A stretch of 64,000 nucleotides of DNA from G965267605 sp965267605 (GTDB lineage Bacteria > Bacteroidota > Bacteroidia > Flavobacteriales_E > Vicingaceae). Both the position numbers and the translations under genes were made by a program. Shown in pieces: positions 34,636 to 42,456 of this stretch. Where the stretch lies: assembly GCA_965267605.1 (NCBI GenBank), contig OZ254088.1:1674001-1738000 (forward strand). The letters run 5' to 3'. A model generated the notes under the pieces. That model was not told where the DNA came from. It did not search any database and saw only the letters and a list, made by a program, of their open reading frames with translations. Numbering within the stretch: position 1 is the stretch's first letter; the number at the start of each line of letters is the position of its first letter.

Positions 34636-36255
34636 ATGCCTATTTCCGTTTTTGTAATTGGATCCATTATTTACTTCCTGTGCGCTCACATCGGATTGTA
34701 CCGTTTCTTCCAAAACGCAGGCATCGAAGGCTGGAAAGCACTTGTGCCATTCCTAAGCACCTACCTTGCCGTTAAGCTGATCAAGAAACCCATTTGGTGG
34801 ATCGCAGTGTATTACATCCCATTCGTTGGTTTTATCGTTTGGATGGGCATTATAGTAGAGCTCCTGAAACTACACGGTAAGTTCCTCTTTTGGGAACAGG
34901 CCCTGGGAATAGTTTTCGGAGGCATCTACTTGCCATATGTCGCTTACAAGGAACAAGCTGCTTTCATCGGTCACGAGAAAGTAGCCAAGTTCAAGAAGTC
35001 TAGAAAACGAGAATGGCTGGATGCGATTTCATTCGCAGTTATTGCAGCATCCATCATTAGAATGTTCTATATAGAGGCTTTCACGATCCCTACTTCTTCG
35101 ATGGAGAAGTCGTTGATGGTAGGTGACTTTCTCTTTGTTAGTAAGACAAGCTATGGCGCAAGATTTCCAAAGACACCCGTTGCTGTACCTTTCACACACC
35201 ATAGCTTCCCCCCTTGGTTTCCGGCATTTGGTGGGAAGCAATCTTACTCAGAGATTATTGATTTCGAATACTATAGATTGCCGGGATTTGGTGATGTAGA
35301 GCGGTACGATGCTGTGGTTTTCAACTTTCCTGAAGGAGACACAGTCTGTTTGAACCGACAAGATGCCAGCTACTACCAGCTATGCAGAGATTACGGCCGT
35401 AAAACGGTTTGGGATAACCAGCTTACCAATGCGAATGGCGTACCTTTCTTTGGTGACATTACGGTTCGGCCACTTGACAAGAAGGAGAACTACATTAAGC
35501 GGTGTGTTGGATTGCCTGGAGATAAGATTGAGATCAAGGATGGTGTTCTTCATGTGAACGATGAGCAAGCTTACATACCTGGCGGTATTCAGTATAACTA
35601 TGCTATTGTTACGGATGGTACCGTCCTGAATGATCGGTTCTTCTCACAGTTTGGAATTACGGATCGTTGGAATCCAATGGGCGCAGCACAGGCAGACCTT
35701 GGCTACATTAAGCCTGGTGAAGTGGCATTTGAAGCACCTTTAACAGCGGAGCAGATTAAGCAGATCAGGTCTCAAGCTTATATTCGAGATATCCGCCCGA
35801 TCATAAGACCGGCTGGCTTTAACTTTAAAGCAGTATACAACCAGAATTCACCCATCTTCCCGAACCATCCAAATTATCAGTGGACACAGGACAACTTCGG
35901 GCCCATTACTTTACCGAAGGCAGGCACTACAGTTCAGCTAACTCCAGGAAATCTACCGTTGTACAGACGTGCCATTGGTACTTATGAGGGTAACAATGTA
36001 TCTGTAGTAGATGATAAGGTTTACATCAACGGTGATGTGGTTACTGAGTACACATTCAAGCAGAACTATTATTGGATGATGGGAGATAACAGGCACAACT
36101 CTCAGGATTCCAGGTACTGGGGTTTTGTTCCGGAAGACCACATTGTAGGTAAGGCTGTGTTCATCTGGTTATCACTGGATTATACGCAGCGTAAGCTTTG
36201 GGACAAACCGCGTTGGTCAAGAATGTTCTCTTTCGTTAAGAATAACGGCAAGTAA
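34636..36255 (+). CDS. lepB: Signal peptidase I with N-terminal membrane extension
   Basis: A 539-residue type I signal peptidase. The first 125 residues form a DUF5684-like region with three helices (about 3-22, 53-75, 88-105), an addition absent from E. coli LepB. The peptidase anchor helix follows (about 132-147), then the catalytic Ser155 in TIPTSSMEKSL, the YGARFPKTPVAVPF box and the catalytic Lys at about 288 in NYIKRCVGLPGD. A 200-residue insertion precedes the conserved MGDNRHNSQDSRYWG. All active-site boxes are intact. The next gene is a second signal peptidase starting at the very next base. Confidence 0.94.
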   Translation: MPISVFVIGSIIYFLCAHIGLYRFFQNAGIEGWKALVPFLSTYLAVKLIKKPIWWIAVYYIPFVGFIVWMGIIVELLKLHGKFLFWEQALGIVFGGIYLPYVAYKEQAAFIGHEKVAKFKKSRKREWLDAISFAVIAASIIRMFYIEAFTIPTSSMEKSLMVGDFLFVSKTSYGARFPKTPVAVPFTHHSFPPWFPAFGGKQSYSEIIDFEYYRLPGFGDVERYDAVVFNFPEGDTVCLNRQDASYYQLCRDYGRKTVWDNQLTNANGVPFFGDITVRPLDKKENYIKRCVGLPGDKIEIKDGVLHVNDEQAYIPGGIQYNYAIVTDGTVLNDRFFSQFGITDRWNPMGAAQADLGYIKPGEVAFEAPLTAEQIKQIRSQAYIRDIRPIIRPAGFNFKAVYNQNSPIFPNHPNYQWTQDNFGPITLPKAGTTVQLTPGNLPLYRRAIGTYEGNNVSVVDDKVYINGDVVTEYTFKQNYYWMMGDNRHNSQDSRYWGFVPEDHIVGKAVFIWLSLDYTQRKLWDKPRWSRMFSFVKNNGK

Positions 36256-37266
36256 ATGAAGCAGAAACTGAAGGAATGGGGAAAGGCGTTCTTCTATGCT
36301 TTCCTTGTACTTCTACTGCTCCATCTCTTCGTTTTTGAACGGTACACGATTCCGTCCTCTTCCATGCAGTATGCATTGCTACCGGGCGACATGGTAGTAG
36401 TTAACAAACTTGCTTATGGGGCCAGGACGCCTATCACTCCGCTAACGATTCCCTTCACGCATCAGAATTGGCCGGGATACCCGGAATTACAATCTTACCT
36501 GGATTGGATCGCTTTACCCTTTGGAAGGATTCCCGGGTACGATGACATACAGGTAGGAGATGTAATTGTATTCAATTACCCTGGTGAAGATTACCATCCT
36601 ATTGATCATAGAACTTACTACATCAAACGAATTGCTGCCGGTCCGGGTGATACCATTTCCATCGATCATGGAAATGTATCGTTAAATGGGAGTCCGTGTG
36701 TAGATAGCTCAACCATTGCAAGACTCTACAAAATCAAGACCAACACTGATCTCTCTTGGGATAAGCTGATGAAAATGAACATCACAGATGGAGGCAAAAT
36801 GGGAATGGCTCATACATGGATGCTCAATCTTACTGCAGCGCAAGCAGACAGCATTGAGGATTGGCCTGAAGTGGCCAAGATCAAATTGGCCGAGGAAGAC
36901 CCCGATTATTTGAAAACCAACGTATTCCCATTTCATTACTTCGATTGGGATGCCAACAACCTCGGCCCTATCGTAGTACCGAAAGAGGGTATGACCATTC
37001 AAATGCAGGAAGGAACGCGGTCTTTATACGCCAAACTGATACGAGAGCACGAAGGTGTAGAGGAAGACATTAACGGAATGAGTGAATATACCTTCACCAA
37101 GAACTACTACTATACCCTGGGAGACAATAGAAGTAACTCCTCAGATTCAAGATTTTGGGGCCTCTTACCAGAGGATCATATCGTTGGGAAAGCCTCATTT
37201 ATACTCATGTCTAGAGATAGTGAAGGTAGTTACAGAAGCGCTAGATGGTTTAAATCAATAAATTAA
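36256..37266 (+). CDS. lepB: Signal peptidase I, second copy
   Basis: A 336-residue signal peptidase I without the membrane extension of its neighbour. It has one anchor helix (about 12-28), the catalytic Ser36 in TIPSSSMQYAL, YGARTPITPLTIPF, the catalytic Lys at about 124 in YYIKRIAAGPGD, and LGDNRSNSSDSRFWG. An insertion similar to that of the first copy separates the Lys and GDNR boxes, so the two arose by duplication. It begins directly after the stop of the first copy, so they are surely co-translated. It is the last gene before a new promoter and candidate sRNA. Confidence 0.94.
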   Translation: MKQKLKEWGKAFFYAFLVLLLLHLFVFERYTIPSSSMQYALLPGDMVVVNKLAYGARTPITPLTIPFTHQNWPGYPELQSYLDWIALPFGRIPGYDDIQVGDVIVFNYPGEDYHPIDHRTYYIKRIAAGPGDTISIDHGNVSLNGSPCVDSSTIARLYKIKTNTDLSWDKLMKMNITDGGKMGMAHTWMLNLTAAQADSIEDWPEVAKIKLAEEDPDYLKTNVFPFHYFDWDANNLGPIVVPKEGMTIQMQEGTRSLYAKLIREHEGVEEDINGMSEYTFTKNYYYTLGDNRSNSSDSRFWGLLPEDHIVGKASFILMSRDSEGSYRSARWFKSIN

Positions 37267-37275
37267 TCGAAATAA

Positions 37276-37308
37276 TTTGGTGGTTTGTCGAATAAAGTAA
37301 TACATTTG
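37276..37308 (+). promoter_or_regulatory. Bacteroidota-type sigma promoter of candidate sRNA
   Basis: TTTG at 37276-37279, a 21-nt spacer and TACATTTG at 37301-37308. Both boxes match the consensus. The predicted start is near 37315, and no open reading frame begins before the terminator at 37391, so the product appears to be non-coding. Confidence 0.7.
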
Positions 37309-37314
37309 TCGAAG

Positions 37315-37418
37315 AAAGAATTAAAAACTCTTTTCATAATCGCCTTCAACTCTCCTCAATATTGAAGGCATTGGCAGACGGATAGAAACGAAAGCCCCCT
37401 GTTTCAGGGGGCTTTTGT
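37315..37418 (+). ncRNA. Candidate small RNA of about 100 nt, unknown family
   Basis: The segment has its own consensus promoter and ends at a strong intrinsic terminator. Inside it, GCCTTCAA (37342-37349) and TTGAAGGC (37362-37369) make a perfect 8-bp hairpin with a 12-nt loop containing CTCTCCTC. That sequence is complementary to a purine-rich ribosome-binding site, a pattern used by many trans-acting sRNAs. The alternative is that it is a leader of the wbqC gene that ends prematurely. I cannot assign it to a known RNA family. Confidence 0.5.
37391..37418 (+). terminator. Rho-independent terminator
   Basis: AGCCCCCTG (37393-37401) pairs with CAGGGGGCT (37405-37413) around a TTT loop and is followed by TTTG. 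A very strong hairpin. It ends the candidate sRNA and would also stop read-through from the signal peptidase operon. Confidence 0.92.
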
Positions 37419-37436
37419 TCTTTATGGCCTTTTATC

Positions 37437-38096
37437 ATGCAATTACTACCTTTCATTATGCGATTGCTGTTACCTATATGCTATGCTCCTCCTGTGGAAT
37501 ATATGGCTCTTTTGATGGGCAATGAGGCGGTTCTGGAAACACAGGAGCACCATGTGAAACAAACGTATCGCAGCCGGGCCACCATTGTCGGAGCCAACGG
37601 GGAGTTGAACCTCATCATTCCTATTCTGCATACTGGGGAAAGAACGAAGGTGAGAGATCTGCAAATCTCCAACGCAGACCAATGGCAGAAACTACATTGG
37701 AAGTCTCTTGAATCTGCCTATAGGTCATCCCCTTATTTCGAGTACTACGAAGACGACATTCGAAAATTCTATATGGAGCGATGGGATTCACTTATGCGCT
37801 TCAATCTGGAACTGATGAAAACCGTTCTTGCCTGGTTGGGTAAACCTCTTCCTGTAGGGCAAACCCAGGTGTATGAAAAGGAACCTGAAGGAATGATGGA
37901 TCTGCGTGATCGATTCAATCCTAAACGGTATAGCCCCTTTTCGGACCCGCTCCCCTACTATCAAACGTTCCAGATAAATCCACCGAATTACAACGTTAGC
38001 ATACTGGATCTGATGTTCAACATGGGTCCTGCAGCTGAAGAGCATTTGAAGTCCATTTCTGAAAACATCAAACTGAGAGATGAGCAAGAAGTTTAA
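37437..38096 (+). CDS. WbqC family protein
   Basis: A 219-residue protein of the WbqC-like family, named from a gene in O-antigen clusters and believed to act in glycan or glycolipid synthesis. Landmarks are LPICYAPPVEYMALLM, ETQEHHVKQTYRSRATIVGANG, LIIPI, and KLHWKSLESAYRSSPYFEYYEDDIRKFY (given in part), which are the core family positions. A second ATG seven codons in (MRLLLPICY) is an equally good start. It lies downstream of the signal peptidase block, as is common in Flavobacteriales, and overlaps the following aminotransferase by 17 bases. Confidence 0.87.
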   Translation: MQLLPFIMRLLLPICYAPPVEYMALLMGNEAVLETQEHHVKQTYRSRATIVGANGELNLIIPILHTGERTKVRDLQISNADQWQKLHWKSLESAYRSSPYFEYYEDDIRKFYMERWDSLMRFNLELMKTVLAWLGKPLPVGQTQVYEKEPEGMMDLRDRFNPKRYSPFSDPLPYYQTFQINPPNYNVSILDLMFNMGPAAEEHLKSISENIKLRDEQEV

Positions 38097-39336
38097 CCGA
38101 AGAGATTTTCTTGACCTCACTGGAAAGTCTATTGGACTGGGAGCCCTGGCAACAATACCAGTGGGTTTACCAGCGATTCCACCACCAGAGGAAACGGATG
38201 ATATATGGAATATCGTTCGCGCATCGTACGATATTCCCGATGAGATTATCAATATGAACAATGCCGGTGTTTCTCCTCACCCGATTAAAGTTGCCAATGC
38301 ATTCTTCAAACGCCATAGATACGCCAACCAGGCTCCTTCTTACTACATGTGGAGGAAAGTGGATAAACAACGTACAAAGGTGCGCGAAGAGCTCGCCAGA
38401 ATGCTGGGCGGCAAACCCGAAGAAATAGCCATCACGCGAAACTCTACGGAATCATTGAACACGATCATACAAGGACTTCCCCTGTCTCGAAAGGATGAAG
38501 TTGTGATTGGCAACTACGATTATCCACACATGCGAAACGCTTTCAGACAAAGAGAGCAGACCGAAGGAGTTGTGGTTAAAGTGGCCGAACTTCAACTGCC
38601 ATCGCAGGACAAGGCTGCAATGGTCAAAGCCTACACTGATCAATTTACCAAGAAAACCAAGCTGGTACACATCACCCATTTGGTGAACTGGTGTGGGCAG
38701 GTAGTTCCTGTAAAGGAAATTGCTCAAGCAGCCCACAATATGGGAATTGAGGTACTTGTTGATGCGGCTCAAAGTTTTGCTCACCTGGACTTTGACATCA
38801 AGGATTGGCCGATTGACTATCTGGGAACCAGTCTGCACAAGTGGTTAGGAGCGCCATTCGGCACGGGGTTCTTATGGATCAAGGAGGAACATATTTCTAA
38901 GATCCTTGTTCCATTCCCAGGCGAAAAACATGACGAAGGCAAGATCACCAAGTTCGAACATGTAGGTACCCGAAACAATTGCGCTGAAATGACAATTCTG
39001 GAAGCCATTGAGTTTCACGAGGAAATAGGCAGTGCACGCAAAGCCAAAAGGTTGTTTGAATTGAAGAAATACTGGACCTCACAACTCAAAGATGAGAAGT
39101 CGATTCACATCTTAACACCGGATGATCCCGAGTTTTCTGGTGCCATTGCAGTAGTGAAGATTGATGGAAAAGAGGGTCGAGATGTAGCAAGAGACTTGTT
39201 TAAAGGATACAAGGTAGGTACCACGGTAATGGACCATCTTGACATTCAAGGCGTTCGAGTCTCACCCAATGTCTACACGCTTGAAAGCGACCTCGATCAA
39301 CTTGTCAAGGGACTAAAGGAAATTAGTAAATCATAA
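38080..39336 (+). CDS. Class-V aminotransferase-fold protein with Tat signal (isopenicillin N epimerase-like)
   Basis: A 418-residue PLP enzyme of the class V / NifS-like superfamily with an N-terminal Tat-type signal (NRRDFLDLTG then a hydrophobic GLGALATIPVGL, about 7-30). The PLP domain shows ITRNSTESLNTI, ITHLVNWCGQVVPV, LVDAAQSFAHLDFD (the PLP-pyridine Asp) and the Schiff-base Lys in GTSLHKWLGAPFGTG. Relatives are annotated isopenicillin N epimerase, cysteine desulfurase-like or kynureninase-like. The substrate cannot be deduced. The Tat signal suggests it folds with its cofactor in the cytoplasm and works in the periplasm. Confidence 0.87.
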   Translation: MSKKFNRRDFLDLTGKSIGLGALATIPVGLPAIPPPEETDDIWNIVRASYDIPDEIINMNNAGVSPHPIKVANAFFKRHRYANQAPSYYMWRKVDKQRTKVREELARMLGGKPEEIAITRNSTESLNTIIQGLPLSRKDEVVIGNYDYPHMRNAFRQREQTEGVVVKVAELQLPSQDKAAMVKAYTDQFTKKTKLVHITHLVNWCGQVVPVKEIAQAAHNMGIEVLVDAAQSFAHLDFDIKDWPIDYLGTSLHKWLGAPFGTGFLWIKEEHISKILVPFPGEKHDEGKITKFEHVGTRNNCAEMTILEAIEFHEEIGSARKAKRLFELKKYWTSQLKDEKSIHILTPDDPEFSGAIAVVKIDGKEGRDVARDLFKGYKVGTTVMDHLDIQGVRVSPNVYTLESDLDQLVKGLKEISKS

Positions 39337-39364
39337 TCTGTATTTTTCGCGAAATCTCTGACGG

Positions 39365-41005
39365 ATGGCGAAGAAGGAGGACATAGAATTCAATAAGAAT
39401 GAAGACAGCATGAAGCTGTTGATTTCTGACATGAAGCGAAAGTTCGAGGAGACCGCACTGGGTGGTGGTCAGAAACGTATCGACAAGCATCATTCAAAGG
39501 GGAAGCTAACTGCACGGGAACGTATCGACTATCTAAAGGATGAGGGTACGGACTTCCTGGAAATTGGCGCATTTGTAGGTGACGGCATGTATGAAGACGT
39601 AGGTGGCTGTCCGAGTGGAGGTGTTGTTGGAGGCTTTGTTTACGTGGAAGGTCGACTATGCCTGGTAGTAGCCAATGATGCAACAGTTAAGGCTGGTGCC
39701 TGGTTCCCTATCACGGCCAAGAAGAACCTTCGGTTTCAGGAGATTGCAATGGAGAATGAGGTTCCCATTATCTACCTGGTAGACAGCGCAGGTGTTTACC
39801 TGCCTATGCAAGATGAAGTCTTTCCGGACAAAGAACATTTCGGTAGAATATTTAGAAACAATGCAGTGATGTCGTCTCGCGGCATTCTTCAGATTTCTGC
39901 CATCATGGGAAGTTGTGTGGCAGGTGGAGCATATCTACCTATCATGTCTGATGAAGCACTCATTGTAAACAAAACTGGGACCATCTTCTTAGCAGGATCG
40001 TACCTGGTAAAAGCAGCCATCGGAGAAGACATTGGTAACGAAGAACTTGGTGGAGCAACAACACATTGCGAGATATCCGGTGTAACGGATTACAAGTGTG
40101 AGAACGACCAGGACTGTCTGGACAAAATTCGGACGTTGGTTGCGGGTGTTGGCGCCAAACCAACTGCCGGGTTCGATCGCATTGAACCAGCCGCGCCAGC
40201 AGTTGATCCGGAAAGTGTATACGGCATCATGCCTGAAGAAAGATCCAAACCTTACCAGACCAGAGATATCATCAATGCCCTGGTAGATAATGGTGAGTTC
40301 GAGGAATACAAGAAACTTTATGGCAAGTCCATTGTTTGCGGATATGCGCGAATTGATGGCTGGTCTGTTGGTATCGTAGCCAATCAGCGTGAGCTCGTTA
40401 AGAGCAAGAAGGGTGAAATGCAGTTTGGTGGTGTGATCTATTCCGATTCGGCTGATAAAGCCGCGAGGTTTATCATGAACTGCAACCAGAAAAACATACC
40501 CCTGGTATTCCTACAGGATGTTACTGGTTTTATGGTGGGATCACGGTCCGAACACGGAGGCATTATCAAGGATGGCGCTAAAATGGTAAACGCTATGTCT
40601 AACAGCGTGGTTCCGAAGTTTACCATCATTACTGGTAATTCCTTTGGTGCGGGCAATTACGCGATGTGTGGCAAGGCATACGACCCCAGGCTCATATTGG
40701 CCTGGCCAACTGCACAGTTAGCCGTTATGGGAGGCGCACAAGCCGCCAAAGTGCTATTGCAGATACAGGTTTCGTCTCTGAAGGCTAAGGGAGAAGAAAT
40801 CGACCCAGAAAAAGAAAAGGAACTGCTCGATAAGATTACCAACCGGTACAACGAGCAGATGTCACCTTACTATGCAGCATCCCGACTTTGGGTGGACGCG
40901 ATTATTGACCCTGTGGATACCAGAAAATGGATATCAACAGGTATTTCCGCGGCCAACCTAAAACCCATTAAAGAGCGGTATAATGTGGGTGTTCTGCAGA
41001 CCTAA
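39365..41005 (+). CDS. Acyl-CoA carboxylase carboxyltransferase (beta) subunit, methylcrotonyl-CoA type
   Basis: A 546-residue biotin-dependent carboxyltransferase. It has two crotonase-like halves: N-terminal (ARERIDYLKDEG, VDSAGVYLPMQDEVFPDKEHFGRIF, MGSCVAGGAYLPIMSDEAL) and C-terminal (PLVFLQDVTGFMVGSRSEHGGIIKDGAKM, GNSFGAGNYAMCGKAYDPR; given in part). The LPMQDEVFP and HFGRIF elements resemble methylcrotonyl-CoA carboxylase beta, which serves leucine degradation, more than propionyl-CoA carboxylase. No biotin carboxylase alpha subunit is nearby, so the partner must be encoded elsewhere. Confidence 0.9.
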   Translation: MAKKEDIEFNKNEDSMKLLISDMKRKFEETALGGGQKRIDKHHSKGKLTARERIDYLKDEGTDFLEIGAFVGDGMYEDVGGCPSGGVVGGFVYVEGRLCLVVANDATVKAGAWFPITAKKNLRFQEIAMENEVPIIYLVDSAGVYLPMQDEVFPDKEHFGRIFRNNAVMSSRGILQISAIMGSCVAGGAYLPIMSDEALIVNKTGTIFLAGSYLVKAAIGEDIGNEELGGATTHCEISGVTDYKCENDQDCLDKIRTLVAGVGAKPTAGFDRIEPAAPAVDPESVYGIMPEERSKPYQTRDIINALVDNGEFEEYKKLYGKSIVCGYARIDGWSVGIVANQRELVKSKKGEMQFGGVIYSDSADKAARFIMNCNQKNIPLVFLQDVTGFMVGSRSEHGGIIKDGAKMVNAMSNSVVPKFTIITGNSFGAGNYAMCGKAYDPRLILAWPTAQLAVMGGAQAAKVLLQIQVSSLKAKGEEIDPEKEKELLDKITNRYNEQMSPYYAASRLWVDAIIDPVDTRKWISTGISAANLKPIKERYNVGVLQT

Positions 41006-41049
41006 CAATGAATTCTTTTATATTTGTTATTAACATTTAATCAACAGCG

Positions 41050-41913
41050 ATGTTAAAAAAGTTTTGCTATTCGATTTTCCTAACCGCACTAGTGTGTGGC
41101 ATGACAGCATGTGGAAGTTCTGAAGATCCAGATGCGATTGAAGATCCAATCACCGATGACGTAGTTGAAGACGTTGTAGAAGACATTGAAGACGATGTTC
41201 AATATACGCTACCCTCTCCTTTAAGAGTGGCCAACATGTTCAAGAGATCAGGGTTAACCTACAAAAGTGGATTGACCAACACACCAGACAATATTTCAAA
41301 GTACAACACCAAGTCTACACAGAAATTAAACTTCGGTGCGTACTCAGCTGATCTGGCCTACTGCTCATTGAACGATCAGAACCAGGATGCAATCACCTAC
41401 ATGAAGACGTTAGGTGAATTGTCATCAAAGCTTTGGATGACTAACATTTTCAGCAATGTTGAGGTGTTAGAGCGTTTTGAGAAGAACATCGGAAACGAAG
41501 ACTCAATTGCGTTTGTGATAGCTGATCTTCAGATGGAACTGGACGACTACCTGGAAGAAAACGGAATGAGCCATAACGGTATCATCATCTTCGCTGGGGC
41601 ATGGATTGAAACAATGTACCTAGGTTCTAACGTATTAGGAGAAGAGGATCCAGAAAAACTAAGTCAACTTTTATCGGAACAAGTAAGTGTAGTAGATAAC
41701 CTTCTTGGCCTTTGTGATCAGAATCAGGAGGATATTGATCCTGAGCTAACTGCTGATCTAAAGAAGCTAAGTGCACATCTTGACAAATTCAGAGCCGCTG
41801 AAGAAAGCGCTGAAGACTCGGATGAAGATGTAGTGGTAGTGCTTAGCAAGGAGGAGATTAAAAGTTTGGCACAGGATGTGGAAGAGATAAGAACGAAAAT
41901 GGTTAATGGCTAA
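41050..41913 (+). CDS. Predicted lipoprotein of unknown function
   Basis: A 287-residue protein. The leader ends in LVCGMTAC (acylated Cys about 21), followed by a very acidic linker of Asp, Glu and Val (about 24-50). The rest is mostly helical with no Cys-based or catalytic motif, and a conserved-looking NFGAYSADLAYCSLNDQNQDAITYMKT region (given for location only, about 97-123). I do not recognise a family, although such helical lipoproteins are common in Bacteroidota. It has a TATATTTG box at 41019-41026, 24 nt upstream. The next gene follows 11 bases later, so the pair is probably co-transcribed. Confidence 0.7.
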   Translation: MLKKFCYSIFLTALVCGMTACGSSEDPDAIEDPITDDVVEDVVEDIEDDVQYTLPSPLRVANMFKRSGLTYKSGLTNTPDNISKYNTKSTQKLNFGAYSADLAYCSLNDQNQDAITYMKTLGELSSKLWMTNIFSNVEVLERFEKNIGNEDSIAFVIADLQMELDDYLEENGMSHNGIIIFAGAWIETMYLGSNVLGEEDPEKLSQLLSEQVSVVDNLLGLCDQNQEDIDPELTADLKKLSAHLDKFRAAEESAEDSDEDVVVVLSKEEIKSLAQDVEEIRTKMVNG

Positions 41914-41924
41914 ATAGAGGAACT

Positions 41925-42392
41925 ATGAGATCACGATTGTTTATTTCACTGTTTGGAATCGCACTATTAACTAGCGCTATTACGATGGCGCAAGCAGACC
42001 TTTCTTGTGACGCTAAGAAGCTGAAAGGTGAGATCAAAGGAGAGCTTAAGCCCGATTATAAGTACGACTCATCCAAAATCACGCGAATTGTGTACAAAGA
42101 CAAGGAGCAGTTGAAGGAAGTTGAAGTACCACTATTTATCGGAGAGAAATACAGATTTGTATTCAACACGAAATCATTACCGAAACAGGTAGTGATTAAC
42201 GTTTACAATAAGAAAGCCGGTACAAAGAAGCGTAAGCTGCTTTACTCTAGCAGTAAAGAAAAGGATACCGACAACATCTTTGTTTGGGAGCCTGAGAAGT
42301 CTCGTAAGATGTACATCAACTACAAAGTACCTGCAGGTTCTGCCGCAGACCAGCGTGGTTGTGTTGTTTTCTTGTTGGGTTACAAACTATAA
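41925..42392 (+). CDS. Secreted protein of unknown function
   Basis: A 155-residue exported protein with a signal peptide (about 1-22, ending ITMAQ). The mature part is small, Lys-rich and mainly beta (YRFVFNTKSLPKQVVINVYNK; MYINYKVPAG), with two Cys (in DLSCDAKK and RGCVVF) that may form a disulfide. No family recognised. It follows the acidic lipoprotein gene by 11 bases. The opposite charge of the two proteins could allow them to bind each other, which is speculation. Confidence 0.65.
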   Translation: MRSRLFISLFGIALLTSAITMAQADLSCDAKKLKGEIKGELKPDYKYDSSKITRIVYKDKEQLKEVEVPLFIGEKYRFVFNTKSLPKQVVINVYNKKAGTKKRKLLYSSSKEKDTDNIFVWEPEKSRKMYINYKVPAGSAADQRGCVVFLLGYKL

Positions 42393-42456
42393 TTCCCCTT
42401 CCACCCTCTTTGGTGGAGCATAGTTATTATCTTTGCTGCCCTGATTTTGAGGTAGT

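Noticed and set aside
42400..42435. CCACC/GGTGG hairpin before thrS as a T-box or autoregulatory leader.
   Set aside because: The leader is short, lacks T-box landmarks and is mostly upstream of the likely promoter box at 42428-42435. No operator-like tRNA mimic is visible.
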